Assembly (NCBI GenBank): GCA_035578175.1
Contig: JAQMRL010000006.1
Location: forward strand, 19,193,506 to 19,257,505
Direction: 5' to 3'
Source: Catonia carolina
Taxonomy: Eukaryota > Arthropoda > Insecta > Hemiptera > Achilidae
Length of the DNA stretch: 64,000 bases
The notes beneath the pieces were generated by a model that was given only the letters and a program-made list of their open reading frames with translations, did no database searches and was not told where the DNA came from. The position numbers were made by a program, and so were the translations under genes. Shown here piece by piece: positions 45,899-57,987 of this stretch. How positions within the stretch are numbered: position 1 is the stretch's first letter; each line of letters starts with the position of its first letter.

Positions 45899-48061
45899 AT
45901 AAAGGTATTAAAAATTAACGTATTTGTTCAACATTTTTGCAGTGTAGAGAAACTAAATAATTTTTTGTTATATTACAATTTAATTTATTTTATTTCTCTT
46001 TTAAAGTTGTTCATATCGACAGTACTTTTATATGTATTTTTAAGTAAAGCTACAAACTTTTTTAAAGCTAGTATAACTTTTTTTAACTTCTTTTTATTGA
46101 AGGTACGATGAAGTTCCAAAAATTCTTCTTGATTTCTTATTGAAAAGTTAAAGAGTTACATTAGAATTGAAGTGAAAAATCGGAGTGGTAAAATGTTGAA
46201 AGGGGGGGAGGTGAAGAGTTTATTTCATTTTATTCTTCTTTCATTCCAATGCATATTCGATTAAGTGAGAATCTGTTTGAAAAAGAATGTTTCATCCCCT
46301 CCAACGCTGACACTTTCTTTGGCTTTGAACCCCCCCCCATAGATAGAATTGAAACCCCCCTTTATCTTTTCTGGTCTAACTATTCCAGTAAGAGATGATG
46401 AAGAAAAAGAAGAAGACCCATTTTGATCCTAACAATAAAAGAGGCCTTGTGGGCTCCACTTTATTATCGCATCAAGAAATGTAAGGGTGTAGACAAAAAG
46501 AAGGGATGAATTTTCCTACCATCACTACCTTCATCACCCTTAAGAAAATTGTTTTTCCATTTTATATTTTATTCTTTTTCTTCCTGTATTTTCTTCCTTC
46601 ATAAATATGAATTGAATTGTATTGTTTGATATTAATTTAGCTGAGTGGTTTGTCGTGTTAAATATTTTAATTGGTTTATTTTAAGATAAATATTGGTTTG
46701 TTTTTTGTTTTGTCTGAATGAATAAATTTTCTGTAGTTTCCTTTTTTAGTTTGATATTCTATAATAGGGTATCTTAAAGGAAAACTAACCTTTTATTTAC
46801 AATAATACAACTCTTATATTTTCATCAAAAAACGTAAGATTGAAACATAAAATTTGAAGAACCGCTTCTCTAGTGATACATAAAAAAGTTGAAGATTTGA
46901 ATTTCGATAATTTTTTCCGGACAAATAGAAAATGTTTAACTACCCCAAAATAGGTATTGTATCTGTATTTTAATGAGGAGCTGTGTTTCTGAAAATTGGT
47001 GCAGCCTAAGCACTTTTAAAGTGATTACTAGATAAAATAAAATTTAGAGTAAATCTGGGAAAACCAATGAACCCGTTAATTTTAAAGCCTCTTCTAACCT
47101 GTGAGTGGCAAAATTGTTAGTTTTTATATACGTATATCATATCTGTTAAAAATTGTAACATTATAACAGTAATATTCTAGAAATAGTTCGCATCTTCGTC
47201 CATCATGTATTAGGCTGTAAATAAACCTGTTCCGGCGTCCATCTCTTCCTTGGTCTCCCCACTCCTCTTCTACCCCTCGGTTCACAAAGCCATGCATTTA
47301 TAAAGGTAGTCGGTCTTGTGACATTCTACAAACGATCTGTTCATTGTCCTTTATATTTCGTGATAAGTTTATTTAGTGGTAGAGATCCACATTCCTCTTT
47401 TATCACCTCATCCCTGATGTGATCTGGTTTCTTACATCCCTAAACATGAGTATTTCACACGAGATTTTTTTAATTTTTAACCTTTCTACAAAGTCCCAGT
47501 CAAGTAAAGAAAGTGGTAGAATGCTCCCAATTGTTTGATAAACTTCTCAGACCGCATGTATAAAAACAGTTAGCTCATTTGTAGTTAATAAGTAATTAGA
47601 CTGTCTATGGGGTTAGTGTTGTCAGGCCGTTTTGAAATAGTTTTTTTACGGGACCAGTTCTGAATTACGTTATTAGTGCGTTTGCGTACGGGTGGTATCA
47701 AGTGGTTGTGGCCATGTGAATCATTGTTTTGGTTGTAAAGTGACAGTATCTTATTTATAGTCGAATTTGTTTTAAGCTTTAAGCTGTGTAGTAATTGTAA
47801 TCTATAAATCTTAGAAATTGATAATTGTTATAAATACAAAGTGAGTTTGTTTATTATTTATTATACTCAGATCTCGAACGAACCCTGGTTTAACCCTTAC
47901 GGTGCCAACGTCCGGAAAACAGAAAGTCGGTCTTATATCTTTTACGTAGTGACATCCGGTTTACCGGATGTCCGTAAGTCATGCATAAAATACCAACGTC
48001 CGGATAACCAAACATTTCCAAAAAAACTTTAAAAAAAATTAATGGAATAATGCATTTTTAA
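45899..48061. other. no gene; short palindrome at 47950
   Basis: AT-rich with a C-run (46330) and purine-rich block (46390-46420). At 47950-47969 ACATCCGGT and ACCGGATGT form a 9-bp hairpin with a 2-nt loop, flanked by two copies of AACGTCCGGAWAAC. Function unknown. Confidence 0.4.
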
Positions 48062-48238
48062 ACCGCGTCTGTGGCGTATTGACTAGCGCACAACCCTACA
48101 AAGCGAAAGGTCCCGGGTTCGATTGCCGGCTATGGTCTGGAAATTTTTAAACGTTAAAACCACCGTTAAGGTACCAAAACCCACAGTAGTTGCTTATGAC
48201 CGAGCTGTTGATGCGACTTTAAATAAACTATAAAAAAA
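48062..48238 (+). mobile_element. tRNA-SINE group C, tail Y
   Basis: Head GTCTGTGGCGTATTGACTAG, B-box GGGTTCGATTGCC, CTATGGTCTGGAAATT, tail GTTGATGCGACTTTAAATAA. Confidence 0.82.
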
Positions 48239-49445
48239 CTATTTTGAATATGTTTTGCGTTAGAACGGTTGTTTTGAACATGATAAAAATTAATTTTTAA
48301 CAGGCAATTTTTATTTTTTGTAACGTTGAAATTTTGGTCGGCAATGGCAGGCTTACGCCTGCAAGTTTTCGAAATAAGGGCTGGAACTTTTTGTACTCCC
48401 TTATTTAAATTAAATGGCACTTAAGATCAAATTTTTAAATATTGTTTCAGCACGGAAAGGGTTGTCTTATATTAATATATATGTAGCACCTTATTACGTT
48501 GCTTATACTTGTAAAACAGTTAGCTTAAATACTAAATTTAAGTTATATATATTCAGTTTGGTTTAATATAAACCAAGGGAGTTGTAAGAATGGTATGAAA
48601 TTTCATAAGCAGAAACCTGTAAAAGGGGGGAAATGCGATAAAACATTTCGCCAAGACGTGCTACGCTCCTAAATGGTGATACCAATAGTAGGCTAAGCAT
48701 GTTACACCATGCTCTAAGCAGATTGTCCGCTTCTCTGTTTCATTCGGCATCTATTTCTCTCTTACTATCTTAAGTAATTCAATGTAACTCATTTAAAATG
48801 CAAGTCTCATTTTTACGAGCCACATTTACTAGAGACTTCTTATTTAAACCTAATCCATGACAACTACCGTAATTTTTAACTTAAATTTTTATATCACGTA
48901 CAAAGTTCATGAAAAAAAGTTAAACAGAAATTTCAAATTTAAATTGTAAGGTATTATTATTATTATTAAGTTGTTTTATTTTCTGTTGCATCTGTTCTTT
49001 GTTTAAACGGTGATTACTATTCTAAATACTGTACGTTGTCTATATTATATTTTGGTTTTATCTTGTTTTTTCTTCTTATAAACTCATAAAAATTGTTCTT
49101 TTAGTTCTACTAAGTTAAGTTGTAAATGTACTCGGTTATTTTATTCGTGCATTTATTTATACAATAGTTTCATCATCTGCTTTGTTTCAATAGTTCTTCA
49201 TTGCGTATTAGAACATCATTCATACGAAGTGGTTTATAAAAAGTAACAGATTATACGTTAATCGAATTGAACTGTTTTCTTTTTAATCGAAGATACATTT
49301 GTGCCACCGCGGTGATCTTATTCAGTACTGGATATTGCGCACGGTATTATTGGTTAGTCACTGAATAGGATATTAAATAAACTGGTTTGTTTGTTTTCCC
49401 GGTTTAAATCCACGCTTTACTTTTTGTAGCTAGAATTTTGAAAAT
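48239..49445. other. no recognised feature
   Basis: AT-rich. TAT/TTA-rich simple sequence near 48955. Confidence 0.4.
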
Positions 49446-49507
49446 ACAGTCAACTCTCCGTGTACGCGCATTCAGTTTTCGCGGATTTCGTATTCCCTGT
49501 TTCATTG
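49446..49507 (+). repeat. possible pogo/Tigger-like end fragment
   Basis: ACAGTCAACTCTCCGTGTAC followed by GCGCATTCAG and CGCGGATTTCG resembles the terminal region of pogo-type transposons. No partner end is seen. Confidence 0.3.
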
Positions 49508-50379
49508 TTACTTCCTCTTGCCTATATGAATATTATATAGGAAGGAAAGTATTGTTTACATGTCGATTTTTCAAAATCGAGTTTTCACCCGATCTACACG
49601 TTTTCAGACCCCCTGAACCCAAACATGTTTTATGTCTTCATAATATATGTATAGATTTCGAGAGTTTCTTCGTCATGTATAATTATTGTATGATAAAAAT
49701 GTTGAGGCGTTGTTACCAAAGAAATTACATAATTTATAAGATACCTAATGATGTATAAGTGGCAATCAATACATTAAGGGTCTACCCAAGATAAGCGTTA
49801 ATCCTAAAAATGTGAGCCTTCTGAATTTAGTCCCGTGTTGTACTCTTGAAAAAATGTCAACCAGCTGCCCTATCTTGTAAAGCCCATAAAACTTCGTAAA
49901 TAAGGCAAATTTCTAAAAATCGTGAGAGCCGTTAATGAGAAAATTGCAGAAATGAGTAAAACGTTGTAAACTACTATTTCCGGTTCACCGAATTTGATGA
50001 AAATGTTCGTGTCGGGTCCCCTCGTGGTACCTAACTTATGTACCAAGTTTCAACTTAGTACAATACTTTTATGAGATATTTTGTTTACTCTCACACCCAC
50101 AGTGATTTTCTATATTTTTGTCACTAAACTCAGCTCAAAAATGGTATTTTAAAATATTATGACCCATTACGACAAAAATTGTTAAGTATTTCGCAACAAA
50201 AGTGTATATAATCAAAGTTTATAGAAATCATAATAATACTGTATACAACTTTTATTTCAAGCATTTTTTTCTCTACAGAGCCTATTTTTGCGTTAATTCG
50301 TGATTTTCCGTGTTTTTAAGTCGACAGAGGTTGATTTTCATTTTGCGTCATTCACTCATGATTGAAATTTAATTATGTA
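49508..50379 (+). mobile_element. family H element, 3' end lost
   Basis: Starts ACTTCCTCTTGCCTATATG, lacks the TG microsatellite, and runs through CGGTTCACCGAATTTGATG to TCACTCATGATTGAAAT. A SINE begins there. Confidence 0.72.
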
Positions 50380-50534
50380 CCACCTCCGTGGCGTAGTGAC
50401 TAACGAGCTAGCCTACAAAGCGAAAGGTCCCGGGTTCGATTCCCGGCTAGGGTCTGGAAATTTTAACACGTTAAAACCCACAGCAGTCGCTAATGACCAA
50501 GGTGTCATTGCGACTTTAAATAAACTAAAAAAAG
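50380..50534 (+). mobile_element. tRNA-SINE group C, tail Y
   Basis: Head CCACCTCCGTGGCGTAGTGA, B-box GGGTTCGATTCCCGG, AGGGTCTGGAAATTTTAACA, tail CAGTCGCTAATGACCAAGG and GCGACTTTAAATAAACT, A-rich end. Confidence 0.88.
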
Positions 50535-50562
50535 GAAAAAAATCACTTTACATTGTTTGTTA

Positions 50563-50862
50563 TTTATGTCAACAGCCGAAGGCTGGTTTGAACCTCTAGA
50601 GACTTTACTTAGTAAAACGAGGAAAAGGTTGTTTACCATTGCCTTCCTCACTGAGATGAAAAGTATACTTATCATCATGCTTTACCCTCTGAAAAGCACA
50701 TACTTTCCACCCTGCAAATGACACCTTTAATTCATTCACCAAAGGGTCTAACTGTACAGTGAAATTCATTACTCTCAGAGGAGATATCTCCGACAAGCGT
50801 CATTTACACCTCTACTCTTCTATTCTTAAATGCTTCATTCTTATAATGCTTAATTCTTATAA
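50563..50862 (-). mobile_element. family A element (host part 1), split by another A copy
   Basis: Minus-strand 3' portion (TCAACAGCCGAAGGCTGG ... CTTATAA). Continues at 51257 with TTATAATTGGCTGACCATGC. Confidence 0.82.
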
Positions 50863-51256
50863 CTGCCCATAACAGACAGGTGGAGTGTCAAATTATTTAC
50901 ACTCAATCTGTTCGTTGCAGGGCTAAAATAAATAGTTATGTTTCTTATCACATGGTCAGTGAATTAAATGACTGAATTATTTAGGAGCAGAAGAGGTAGA
51001 GGTGTAAAAGACACTAATCAGAGTTATCTTCTCTGAAAGTAATGAATTTCATTGTACAGCCAGACCTTGTGGTGAATGAAGTGAAGTTGTCATTTACAGA
51101 GTGGAAAATATGTGCTTTTCAGAGGGCCCGGCATGCTGATAAGCGTACTTTTCCACTCAGTGAGGAAGCCAATGGTAAACCACCTCACTCCTCGTTTTAC
51201 TTAGTAAAACCTCTAGAGGTTAAAACCAGCCTTTCGGCTGTTGACCTAAACAACAA
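50863..51256 (+). mobile_element. family A element nested in an older A copy
   Basis: A 394-bp copy (CTGCCCATAACAGACAGGTG to GACCTAAACAACAA) inserted in the opposite orientation. CTTATAA flanks it on both sides (50856-50862 and 51257-51263). Confidence 0.9.
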
Positions 51257-51356
51257 CTTATAATTGGCTGACCATGCGACAAGAAACAACTATTTTTTGT
51301 AGCCCTGGAACTAACAGATCGAGTGAAAATAATCGAACACTCCACCTGCCTGTTAT
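51257..51356 (-). mobile_element. family A element (host part 2), 5' end
   Basis: TTGGCTGACCATGCGACAAG to CACCTGCCTGTTATGGGG, the 5' end of the interrupted copy. Confidence 0.8.
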
Positions 51357-51361
51357 GGGGA

Positions 51362-51455
51362 ATTACATTGTTTAATGATTAAACATAGGTTATATGTTGC
51401 ATTATTTACGTTGTCAAGAGAAAGTCGGGTGAGTGTTTCTCACTGTATTTTTTTT
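51362..51455 (+). mobile_element. family H element, 3' end only
   Basis: GTCAAGAGAAAGTCGGGTGA, then a hairpin variant GTGAGTGTTTCTCAC and a T run. Confidence 0.6.
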
Positions 51456-52270
51456 ATTATAATGATATATCAGTAGGCGATGATTTTCTATAGAAAAAAT
51501 ATTATCAGGGAATATTTTCCGTTATTCATTTGTCTCAGGTTTCTCAGTTCATATCTGTTTTATCAAATAAACCATTTAATTAATAGGCCTGTATAATGAG
51601 TTAGTACAGTTTTTTTTACATTAATTGCAATTATAAAATGATAATTTATATGTTTATTTTTATCTTCATTTTCATTAAAAAGCATGTATACAGTAATGAA
51701 GAATACCTTTTTTTGTTTGTGTGCTTGTGTGTGTTGTTAACAAACAGGAAGAGAAATTAAGCGTCCTGGTTGTTAGTCTTTGAAAGAAAAATCCCAGCTT
51801 GCTAGCTAGTTTTCTACCACTTCAATTAAAAGTCAAACTTCTTTGTCCTAGCCCAATTAACTGAAAATTACTCTAAGAACTCTTAACCAGTAAAGTACGC
51901 TTGTTGGAATTAACAAGTGGTGCAGACTCTTTTTCTTTGTTTTTTGTTTTTTTTTTAATCTTGAGTTTTACCACGTTAAAATGAAGACTATGGTTAGTCG
52001 TATCACGTCTACCGCTTTTATATTTTATCATTATCATTTTTATTTTTTAAATTATTTGCGCGTGTTACGAATTAATCGATTTAAAAAATTATTTTTTAAA
52101 TTAACAAACAATGAAACTATAAAATATTAATAACTTTTTTAATAAAACAGTGTAATACTGTATGATGAACAGTACTTAGTTTGTTTCCCCACTTTTCACA
52201 GTTATTTGTGTCTTGTTATATAAATATTTTCGTGTAAAAATTAAAAATAAATTTTCAAATAACCATTGAT
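51456..52270. other. no recognised feature
   Basis: AT-rich sequence. Confidence 0.4.
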
Positions 52271-52595
52271 AACCCATCGGGTTGGTGTAAAGGTAAAGTC
52301 TTCGCCGCGAGGCAGCTGATTTTCGGAGATAACGATCCTGGTTCAAATCCTAGTAAAGGTAGTTACTTTTATTCGGATTTGAATACTAGACAGTACTTTC
52401 CAGTGTACTTTGATGGTTGAATTTCAATCAATTATAAAAAGTAAGGTCAGCCTCAAGTAAGGTCGGCCTGGGTCTAAACAAAACTATACCCCATTTACAC
52501 GTCATTCATATCATCCTATCTCATTTGCTCATGGGGTTGCTCATTTTTCTTAAACTGGACTGATTGCAACGTATACTACATGTTAAAGATAAAAA
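52271..52595 (+). mobile_element. tRNA-like SINE group B
   Basis: Starts AACCCATCGGGTTGGTGTAA, B-box-like CTGGTTCAAATCCTAG, then GTAGTTACTTTTATTCGG, a duplicated AAGTAAGGTCRGCCT, and CTCATGGGGTTGCTC. Partner of 2690-3004. Confidence 0.75.
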
Positions 52596-52751
52596 GAGTG
52601 TAAAACTAACTGTTATTTTTTTGTTTTCTTAAGACACATAACGTGTTACCTAAACACATAAATAACTATAAAATGTTACCTAGGCTGTACATTTTGATAG
52701 ACACATTTTAAGAGGAATCGAATGACATTACTTCTGTTTCCCAATTCCGAC

Positions 52752-52985
52752 ATTGATTTCTTGACTTCCGGTTTTGGACCACTTCCGGTCGAAACCGGAA
52801 CTTAAAACCTAATTTAGGCCCACTAACTTCTTGTATAGATTACGAATCCGAAAACTGTTTCTTGCTATCTCTTGTAGTTTATGACTTTGATTTCTTTACT
52901 TCCGGTTTTTGGCCCCTTTCGGTTTCTGTGGAAACCGGAACTTCAAACTCAATTTAGGCCCACTAACGTTTTGTATAGATTCAAA
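52752..52985 (+). repeat. two-unit tandem repeat, ~136-bp period
   Basis: Both units start TGATTTCTT, contain ACTTCCGGTTTT and GAAACCGGAACTT, and end with TTTAGGCCCACTAAC and TTGTATAGATT. Within each unit CCGGT/ACCGG can pair. Confidence 0.75.
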
Positions 52986-53037
52986 AGTTTAAAAGTTTAA
53001 GTTGTTAAAGAAGTTTGACTTTTAATATTTTGTATAG

Positions 53038-53270
53038 GTTCAGGTCATCAGCCTAAATTGAAGCTGGTTTGAACCTCTAAAGGCTTTACGAAATAAAACA
53101 AGGAGTGAGGTGGTTTAAAATTCCCTTCCTGACTGAGAGGAAAAGAATGCTTATCAGCATCCCAGGCTCTCTGAAAAGCATCTCTTTTCCGCCCTGCAAA
53201 TAACACCATTTCATTCACCAAAGGGTCTGACTGTATAATGAAATTCATTAGTCTCAAAGGAGATATACGT
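53038..53270 (-). mobile_element. family A fragment, 3' part
   Basis: From AGGTCATCAGCCTAAATTG to TTAGTCTCAAAGGAGATA. The 5' third is missing. Confidence 0.72.
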
Positions 53271-53434
53271 TGGACAATTCGAATTAGCACAAGCCGCTTC
53301 GGTGTTTATCTACTTCACTCTTCGCCCTCGCCATGCAACAACGGTACAGTCACAAAACTATACAATCGCTACTGTAATGTGCGACTCATGCACGATTACT
53401 ACGCTTTGTTTTCACTGTTGTTCTTAATAATATA

Positions 53435-54381
53435 GGGTGATTCAAAAAGAGCGCCGGTTTTGATATATCAAATTAAGAGATTTATTTTATTGAAAAACTG
53501 AAAATAAATACATCAACAAGTTCATCTTACCTTCCGATTTCATGTATGAAAAATGATGTCATGCATGTGTCCTCTACTGCGCTGGCACGCATCAACTCTG
53601 TCCATGAAATTGGATATTACTGCACGACAAGTTTCGACTTCCATTTGCACGATAACCCGTCGAATTTCCTCCATCAAGTCATTGATGTTTCGGGGTTTAT
53701 TGGCATACACCAATGACTTCAGATGACCCCCAAGATGAAAGTCACAAGGCGTCAAGTCACACGACCTTGGTGGCCATTGATGGTCGGAATTACGAGAAAT
53801 GATGCGATCCTGGAACCGTTCACGGAGCAACAACATTGTTTCTCGTGCAGAAACTGAATTTTATACGGGTGATATTGGAGATCGTACCGAAGAATTCTCC
53901 GTACAGAAGAACATCGTAAACCCAATTGTTGAGAACGGCGACGTATTGATTTTGCTGGGCTAACAGCCACACTGTCACGAACCAACACAATGTTCTGCTC
54001 AGTTCGGCCAGAACGACGACGTCCAGAACTTTTAAGGTCGACTGTTGAACCCGTCTCAAAAAACTTTTTCATGAGCCTGCGAACTGTTGATTCATTCGGT
54101 GCTTCATTACGTCCTAGAGTACCGCGAAGTCGCCTGACAGTAGCCGCATAACTCTCTCCACTCTGGTAAAATGTTTTGACGATTAACACTCGTTGTGCAA
54201 TAGTAAACTTCTCCATGGTTAGACACAGACTGCGAGGAAACTACACTGCGAACAAGAGAAACTACAACTGAATCGTCAATCGGAATGTTCTCCGAAATAG
54301 AAATGAGGTCTAACAATGTTGCCAACCGATAAACAAAAATTTACTAGCCGTTTAAAAACCGGCGCTCTTTTTGAATCACCC
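53435..54381 (-). mobile_element. rosa-like (DD41D) mariner relative, second copy
   Basis: Same 27-bp inverted ends as 6192-7122 (GGGTGATTCAAAAAGAGCGC...). It retains a different internal segment from the first copy. Confidence 0.85.
53544..54216 (-). pseudogene. broken rosa-like transposase
   Basis: The N-terminal DNA-binding part is longer than in the 6.2-kb copy: the first helix-turn-helix, the RRRSGR linker, and the second helix-turn-helix region (SIRRRSQQLGLRCSSVRRI) to HPYKIQFLHE. A deletion then removes the first and second catalytic acids. The frame resumes at MLLLRERFQDRIISRNSDHQ, the third acid follows in CDLTPCDF, and the C-terminus ends MHDIIFHT. Inactive as it stands. Confidence 0.82.
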
Positions 54382-54563
54382 GTTAATTAATCTGTCCGAC
54401 ATAATGATGGGACTAATATTTTGTTTTCATATATGATTTTCTGTTCATCAGACCAATTTGTTTAATTAGTTGCGTGCATCTGTAGAGTATAGTTTAGTGA
54501 GTTTTTGCAGTTTAGTTTTTGTAATTTATAACTTAAATTTTTACTGGGACAAATTAAATATGT

Positions 54564-55515
54564 ATTTTTACTTTCTCTTGCCTATATGAATATATAGGAA
54601 GGAAAGTATTGTTTTCAGGTCGATTTTTCGAAATCGAGTTTTCACCGGATCTATACGTTTTCAGACCCCCTGAACCCAAAAAACATGTTTTTAGCGATTG
54701 GTCTGTGTGTGTGTGTGTGTGTGTGAACAGAATATCTCAAGAACGGAACGTCGTACGAACTTGAAACTTGAAACTTAAGTTACATATCACTACCGGACCC
54801 GACACGAACATTTTCATCAAAATCGGTCAACCGGAAGTAGTAGTTTATTCGTATAATTTTTCACTTTTTTGCGATTTTCTCAAAAACTGGTCCTACGATT
54901 TTTTTAAAAATCGCCTTGGTTACTCAACTTTTTATTCTCTACAAGATAGGGTTGGCGTCATGTTCGCTGAAATTCTTGGTGAGACTGTTTTTACGTAAAA
55001 ACAAAGTTTTTTTAAGATTACGGCTGTAATGTGCATTTTAGCGCAAAACGTTATATAATAAAAGTTGTAGAGAATGTAAAATTCTACAACTCAATTATTT
55101 AATTTTATTTCAAACACTTTTTGTATAACGCTTAGTTTAGCGGTAATTTGCGATTTTCTGTTTTTTTCTCACGAAAACGTGAGAAAAATCGATTTTTTTA
55201 ACATTTCGGTCTTAGTATGCATTTTACGACAAAAGTGTATATAATTAAATTTATAGAAAATTAAAAGATCTACAACTTTTATTTAGAGCATTTTTCTCTA
55301 CAGAGCCTAGTTCAGCGTGAAAGCGTGATTTTCCGTATTTTTAAGCCAAACTGAGTTCGATTGTCATTTTGCGTCATTCACTCATGATTAAAATAAGGTT
55401 ATGTTTTTGAGGTTAGTTTTTGTTTATTTCTAATATTTTATTAATAATGTTAGGTTTATTATTAATTATTTGCATTGGCAAGAGAAAGTTGTGTGAGTGT
55501 TTCACACCAGATTTT
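54564..55515 (+). mobile_element. family H element, full length
   Basis: A 952-bp copy from TTTTACTTTCTCTTGCCTAT to GGCAAGAGAAAGTTGTGTGA, the hairpin and CAGATTTT. A TG microsatellite is at 54704-54725. The 13-bp inverted partner ACTTTCTCTTGCC is perfect here. Confidence 0.9.
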
Positions 55516-55679
55516 AAAATTAAATAATTATTTGTAAGTTTGTCCATTGTAATAAGATTGTAGGCATTTGCGTACATTAAAATTTGTAGACTTTGTTGAA
55601 AGAATAGGTTATGGATATACTTTATGCGGAACTGTGTGTATATGTGGAGCAAGAGTTGTGCCAGTTCGAATTGTCCCCA

Positions 55680-55844
55680 GTATAACTGTGATGAGTGTAT
55701 TTTACACCTCTACCTCATATGTTGTTAAATGCTTGTCATATAATTGGCTAACCATGTGATAAGAAATTGAACATTTTTTTGTAGCCCGGGATCTAGCAGA
55801 TTGAGTACAAATAACTGAACATTTCTTCTGCTTGTTTTGGGCAA
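55680..55844 (-). mobile_element. family A fragment, 5' part
   Basis: TTTTACACCTCTACCTCATA to CTTCTGCTTGTTTTGGGC. Diverged. Confidence 0.7.
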
Positions 55845-56617
55845 TTATAGTTTTTTTTGTATTTTTTGAAACTCGGTGTCACGGAGAGACACCGAGGAAA
55901 ATCATAGATGGCAATCAGAATTACCTCCAAAAAAATTGCTGGATTGCAATACTATATTGGAAATTATTTTTTTAATTTTTTCTTGATTTTACACGTTTTC
56001 ATGTGTGCTTTAAGAATCATCATATGTGTTTTTAAGCCACAGTGTTTTGCTCTTCGTTATTTCAGATCAATAAAAATCAACTTTAACAGTTACCAGTTAG
56101 GTCTATTACTGAACGTTTAATTTTAAATATATTGAAATAAAAATGACTATAAATTATTAAAAAAAAACATAATGCATATGAAAAAAGAATTGAACCATGT
56201 TAACGTTACATTGAAACGCAAGTACGGTACGTGACCCCGCATGCAGATGACAATCAGCGCGTGCTTGATTTCTTTGATTAACGGATGCTATTCAGACACT
56301 GTTTCCTGGCAAATTTAATGCAATCACACTACTACTCAAACATTGTAATTTGTTTTATTCTCCGGAAATTTAAAATTCTTGAAAAATGTAAATTGTAGTA
56401 CGTTTTAACATCGATGTAATAAAATTTTAGTTTCTAGTTTATACTTATTAATGTATTCAAATGTACTATTTAAAATTGTATTCCAATTGAATTATTTATT
56501 TTAGAGATAGTTCTGAAGTTTCGTAAAATCATTTTTTCAAAATATGATTTTTTAGTTTACTTATAAATTTTAAAACAATTGAATAAACAATTTCATGAAC
56601 GTAGAATATGTGTTTGC
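55845..56617. other. no recognised feature
   Basis: AT-rich. GAGACACCG-type short inverted sequence near 55880. No gene recognised. Confidence 0.4.
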
Positions 56618-56903
56618 ACATAACAGGCAGGTGGAGTATGAAATCATTTGCAGTCGATCTGTTAGTTCCTGGGCTACAAAAATTAGTTCTGTTTTTTTTC
56701 ACATAGTCAGCCAATTACGTGACGAAGCATTTAAGAAGTGGTAGAGGTGTAAAAGACACTAGAGTTATCTTTGGCATGTTGAGAAGGATATTTTTCTATT
56801 TAGTTAGGAAAGAAATTGTAAACTATCTCACTTCTCGTTTTACTTAGTAAAGCTTTTAGAGGTTCAAAGCAGCCTTTTGGCTGATAACCTTAACAACTAA
56901 GGC
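56618..56903 (+). mobile_element. family A element with internal deletion
   Basis: 5' end CATAACAGGCAGGTGGAG and 3' end CCTTTTGGCTGATAACC are present. About 110 bp of the middle is missing. Confidence 0.75.
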
Positions 56904-57344
56904 TCTGTATAAAAGTCTAAAAATATTTATATATCAGTCTAAAAATATTTATATATCAGTCAAATTTATTTATTTTATCGAAAATAAATAACAATACCAA
57001 TCTTATTTTACAAATTTCCTGATTCCCTCTCAAGTAGTGTGCAAGGTAATGGAATTGTATTTTATGAAATTTTTAATAAAGTTACACGATATAACGTAAT
57101 GATTAATAAAATAAAAACTAAATTTACACTAAAGATTTTTACTGTAGTACAGAAAGAATTACGTTAATGTTGCTATCAATTATGGTATATTATTTCATTT
57201 TATTTTCAATAAAGTAAATGTAAATTATAAAAGTATAAATGTAAACGTTAATGTAAAATAAATAAATAAAATCACTAAAGTACTGCTTTTAAATTTAAGA
57301 ACAAATAAACGTAGTGGTGCAACAGTTATTTGAGTGAATTTAAT
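56904..57344. other. AT-rich sequence with a short tandem repeat
   Basis: AGTCTAAAAATATTTATATA is repeated twice near 56910-56960. Nothing else recognised. Confidence 0.45.
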
Positions 57345-57987
57345 TTCTATCGGACAAATACACATACCAATTGCTAAAATCATGTTTTTGGGTTCACGGG
57401 GCCTGATAACGTGTATTTCCGGTGAACACTTGATTTTGGAATATCGACATGAAAACAATACTTTCCTTTCCAATGTATTAATATGGGGCGAGAGAAAGTA
57501 AAAATTACACTATTATATTTTATTTCTACAAAATAGGGTAAGTCTGCTGAAGATTGTTGAAGATTATTCTCTCGTGGTACAAAATATTTTTTATTTTAGA
57601 TCACGGCCTTAATATGAATTTTGGCCCAATCCGTATATAATTAAAGTTGTAGAAATTTAAAAATCTACAACATTTAGTTTCAGCGGTTTTTTCTGCAATG
57701 CTTCGTTAAGCGCCAATTAGTGATTTTCTGTATTTTGCTCATCAAAATCAATAAAAATGGATTTTTTTTTAAAATTAATGTTATAATAAATTTAAAAGAA
57801 AACAACTTTTATTTTTTGCATTTTTCTGTACAGAACCTAGTTTAGCGTCAATCAGTGATTTCCCGTATTTTAAAGTACCATAGGTTAACTTTCATTTTAC
57901 ATTGTTTGTAAACATTTAACTTGGGTTATATACTTCGTTATTTACATTAGAAAGAGAAAATCATGTGAGTGTTTCACACCAGATATG
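57345..57987. mobile_element. two family H fragments in inverted order
   Basis: 57345-57515 is the 5' end on the minus strand (ends GGGGCGAGAGAAAGTAAAA). 57525-57987 is the middle and 3' end on the plus strand (ends GTGTTTCACACCAGAT). Confidence 0.7.

Noticed and set aside
50380..50450. Functional tRNA gene
   Set aside because: A- and B-box-like sequences are present, but the same head recurs with SINE bodies and tails and does not fold into a convincing cloverleaf.
55560..55760. Transmembrane exon of unc-5 downstream of the 48-nt exon
   Set aside because: Searched by eye for a DVALYVG-like start and a hydrophobic run with splice sites; none was convincing here or elsewhere in 32-64 kb.
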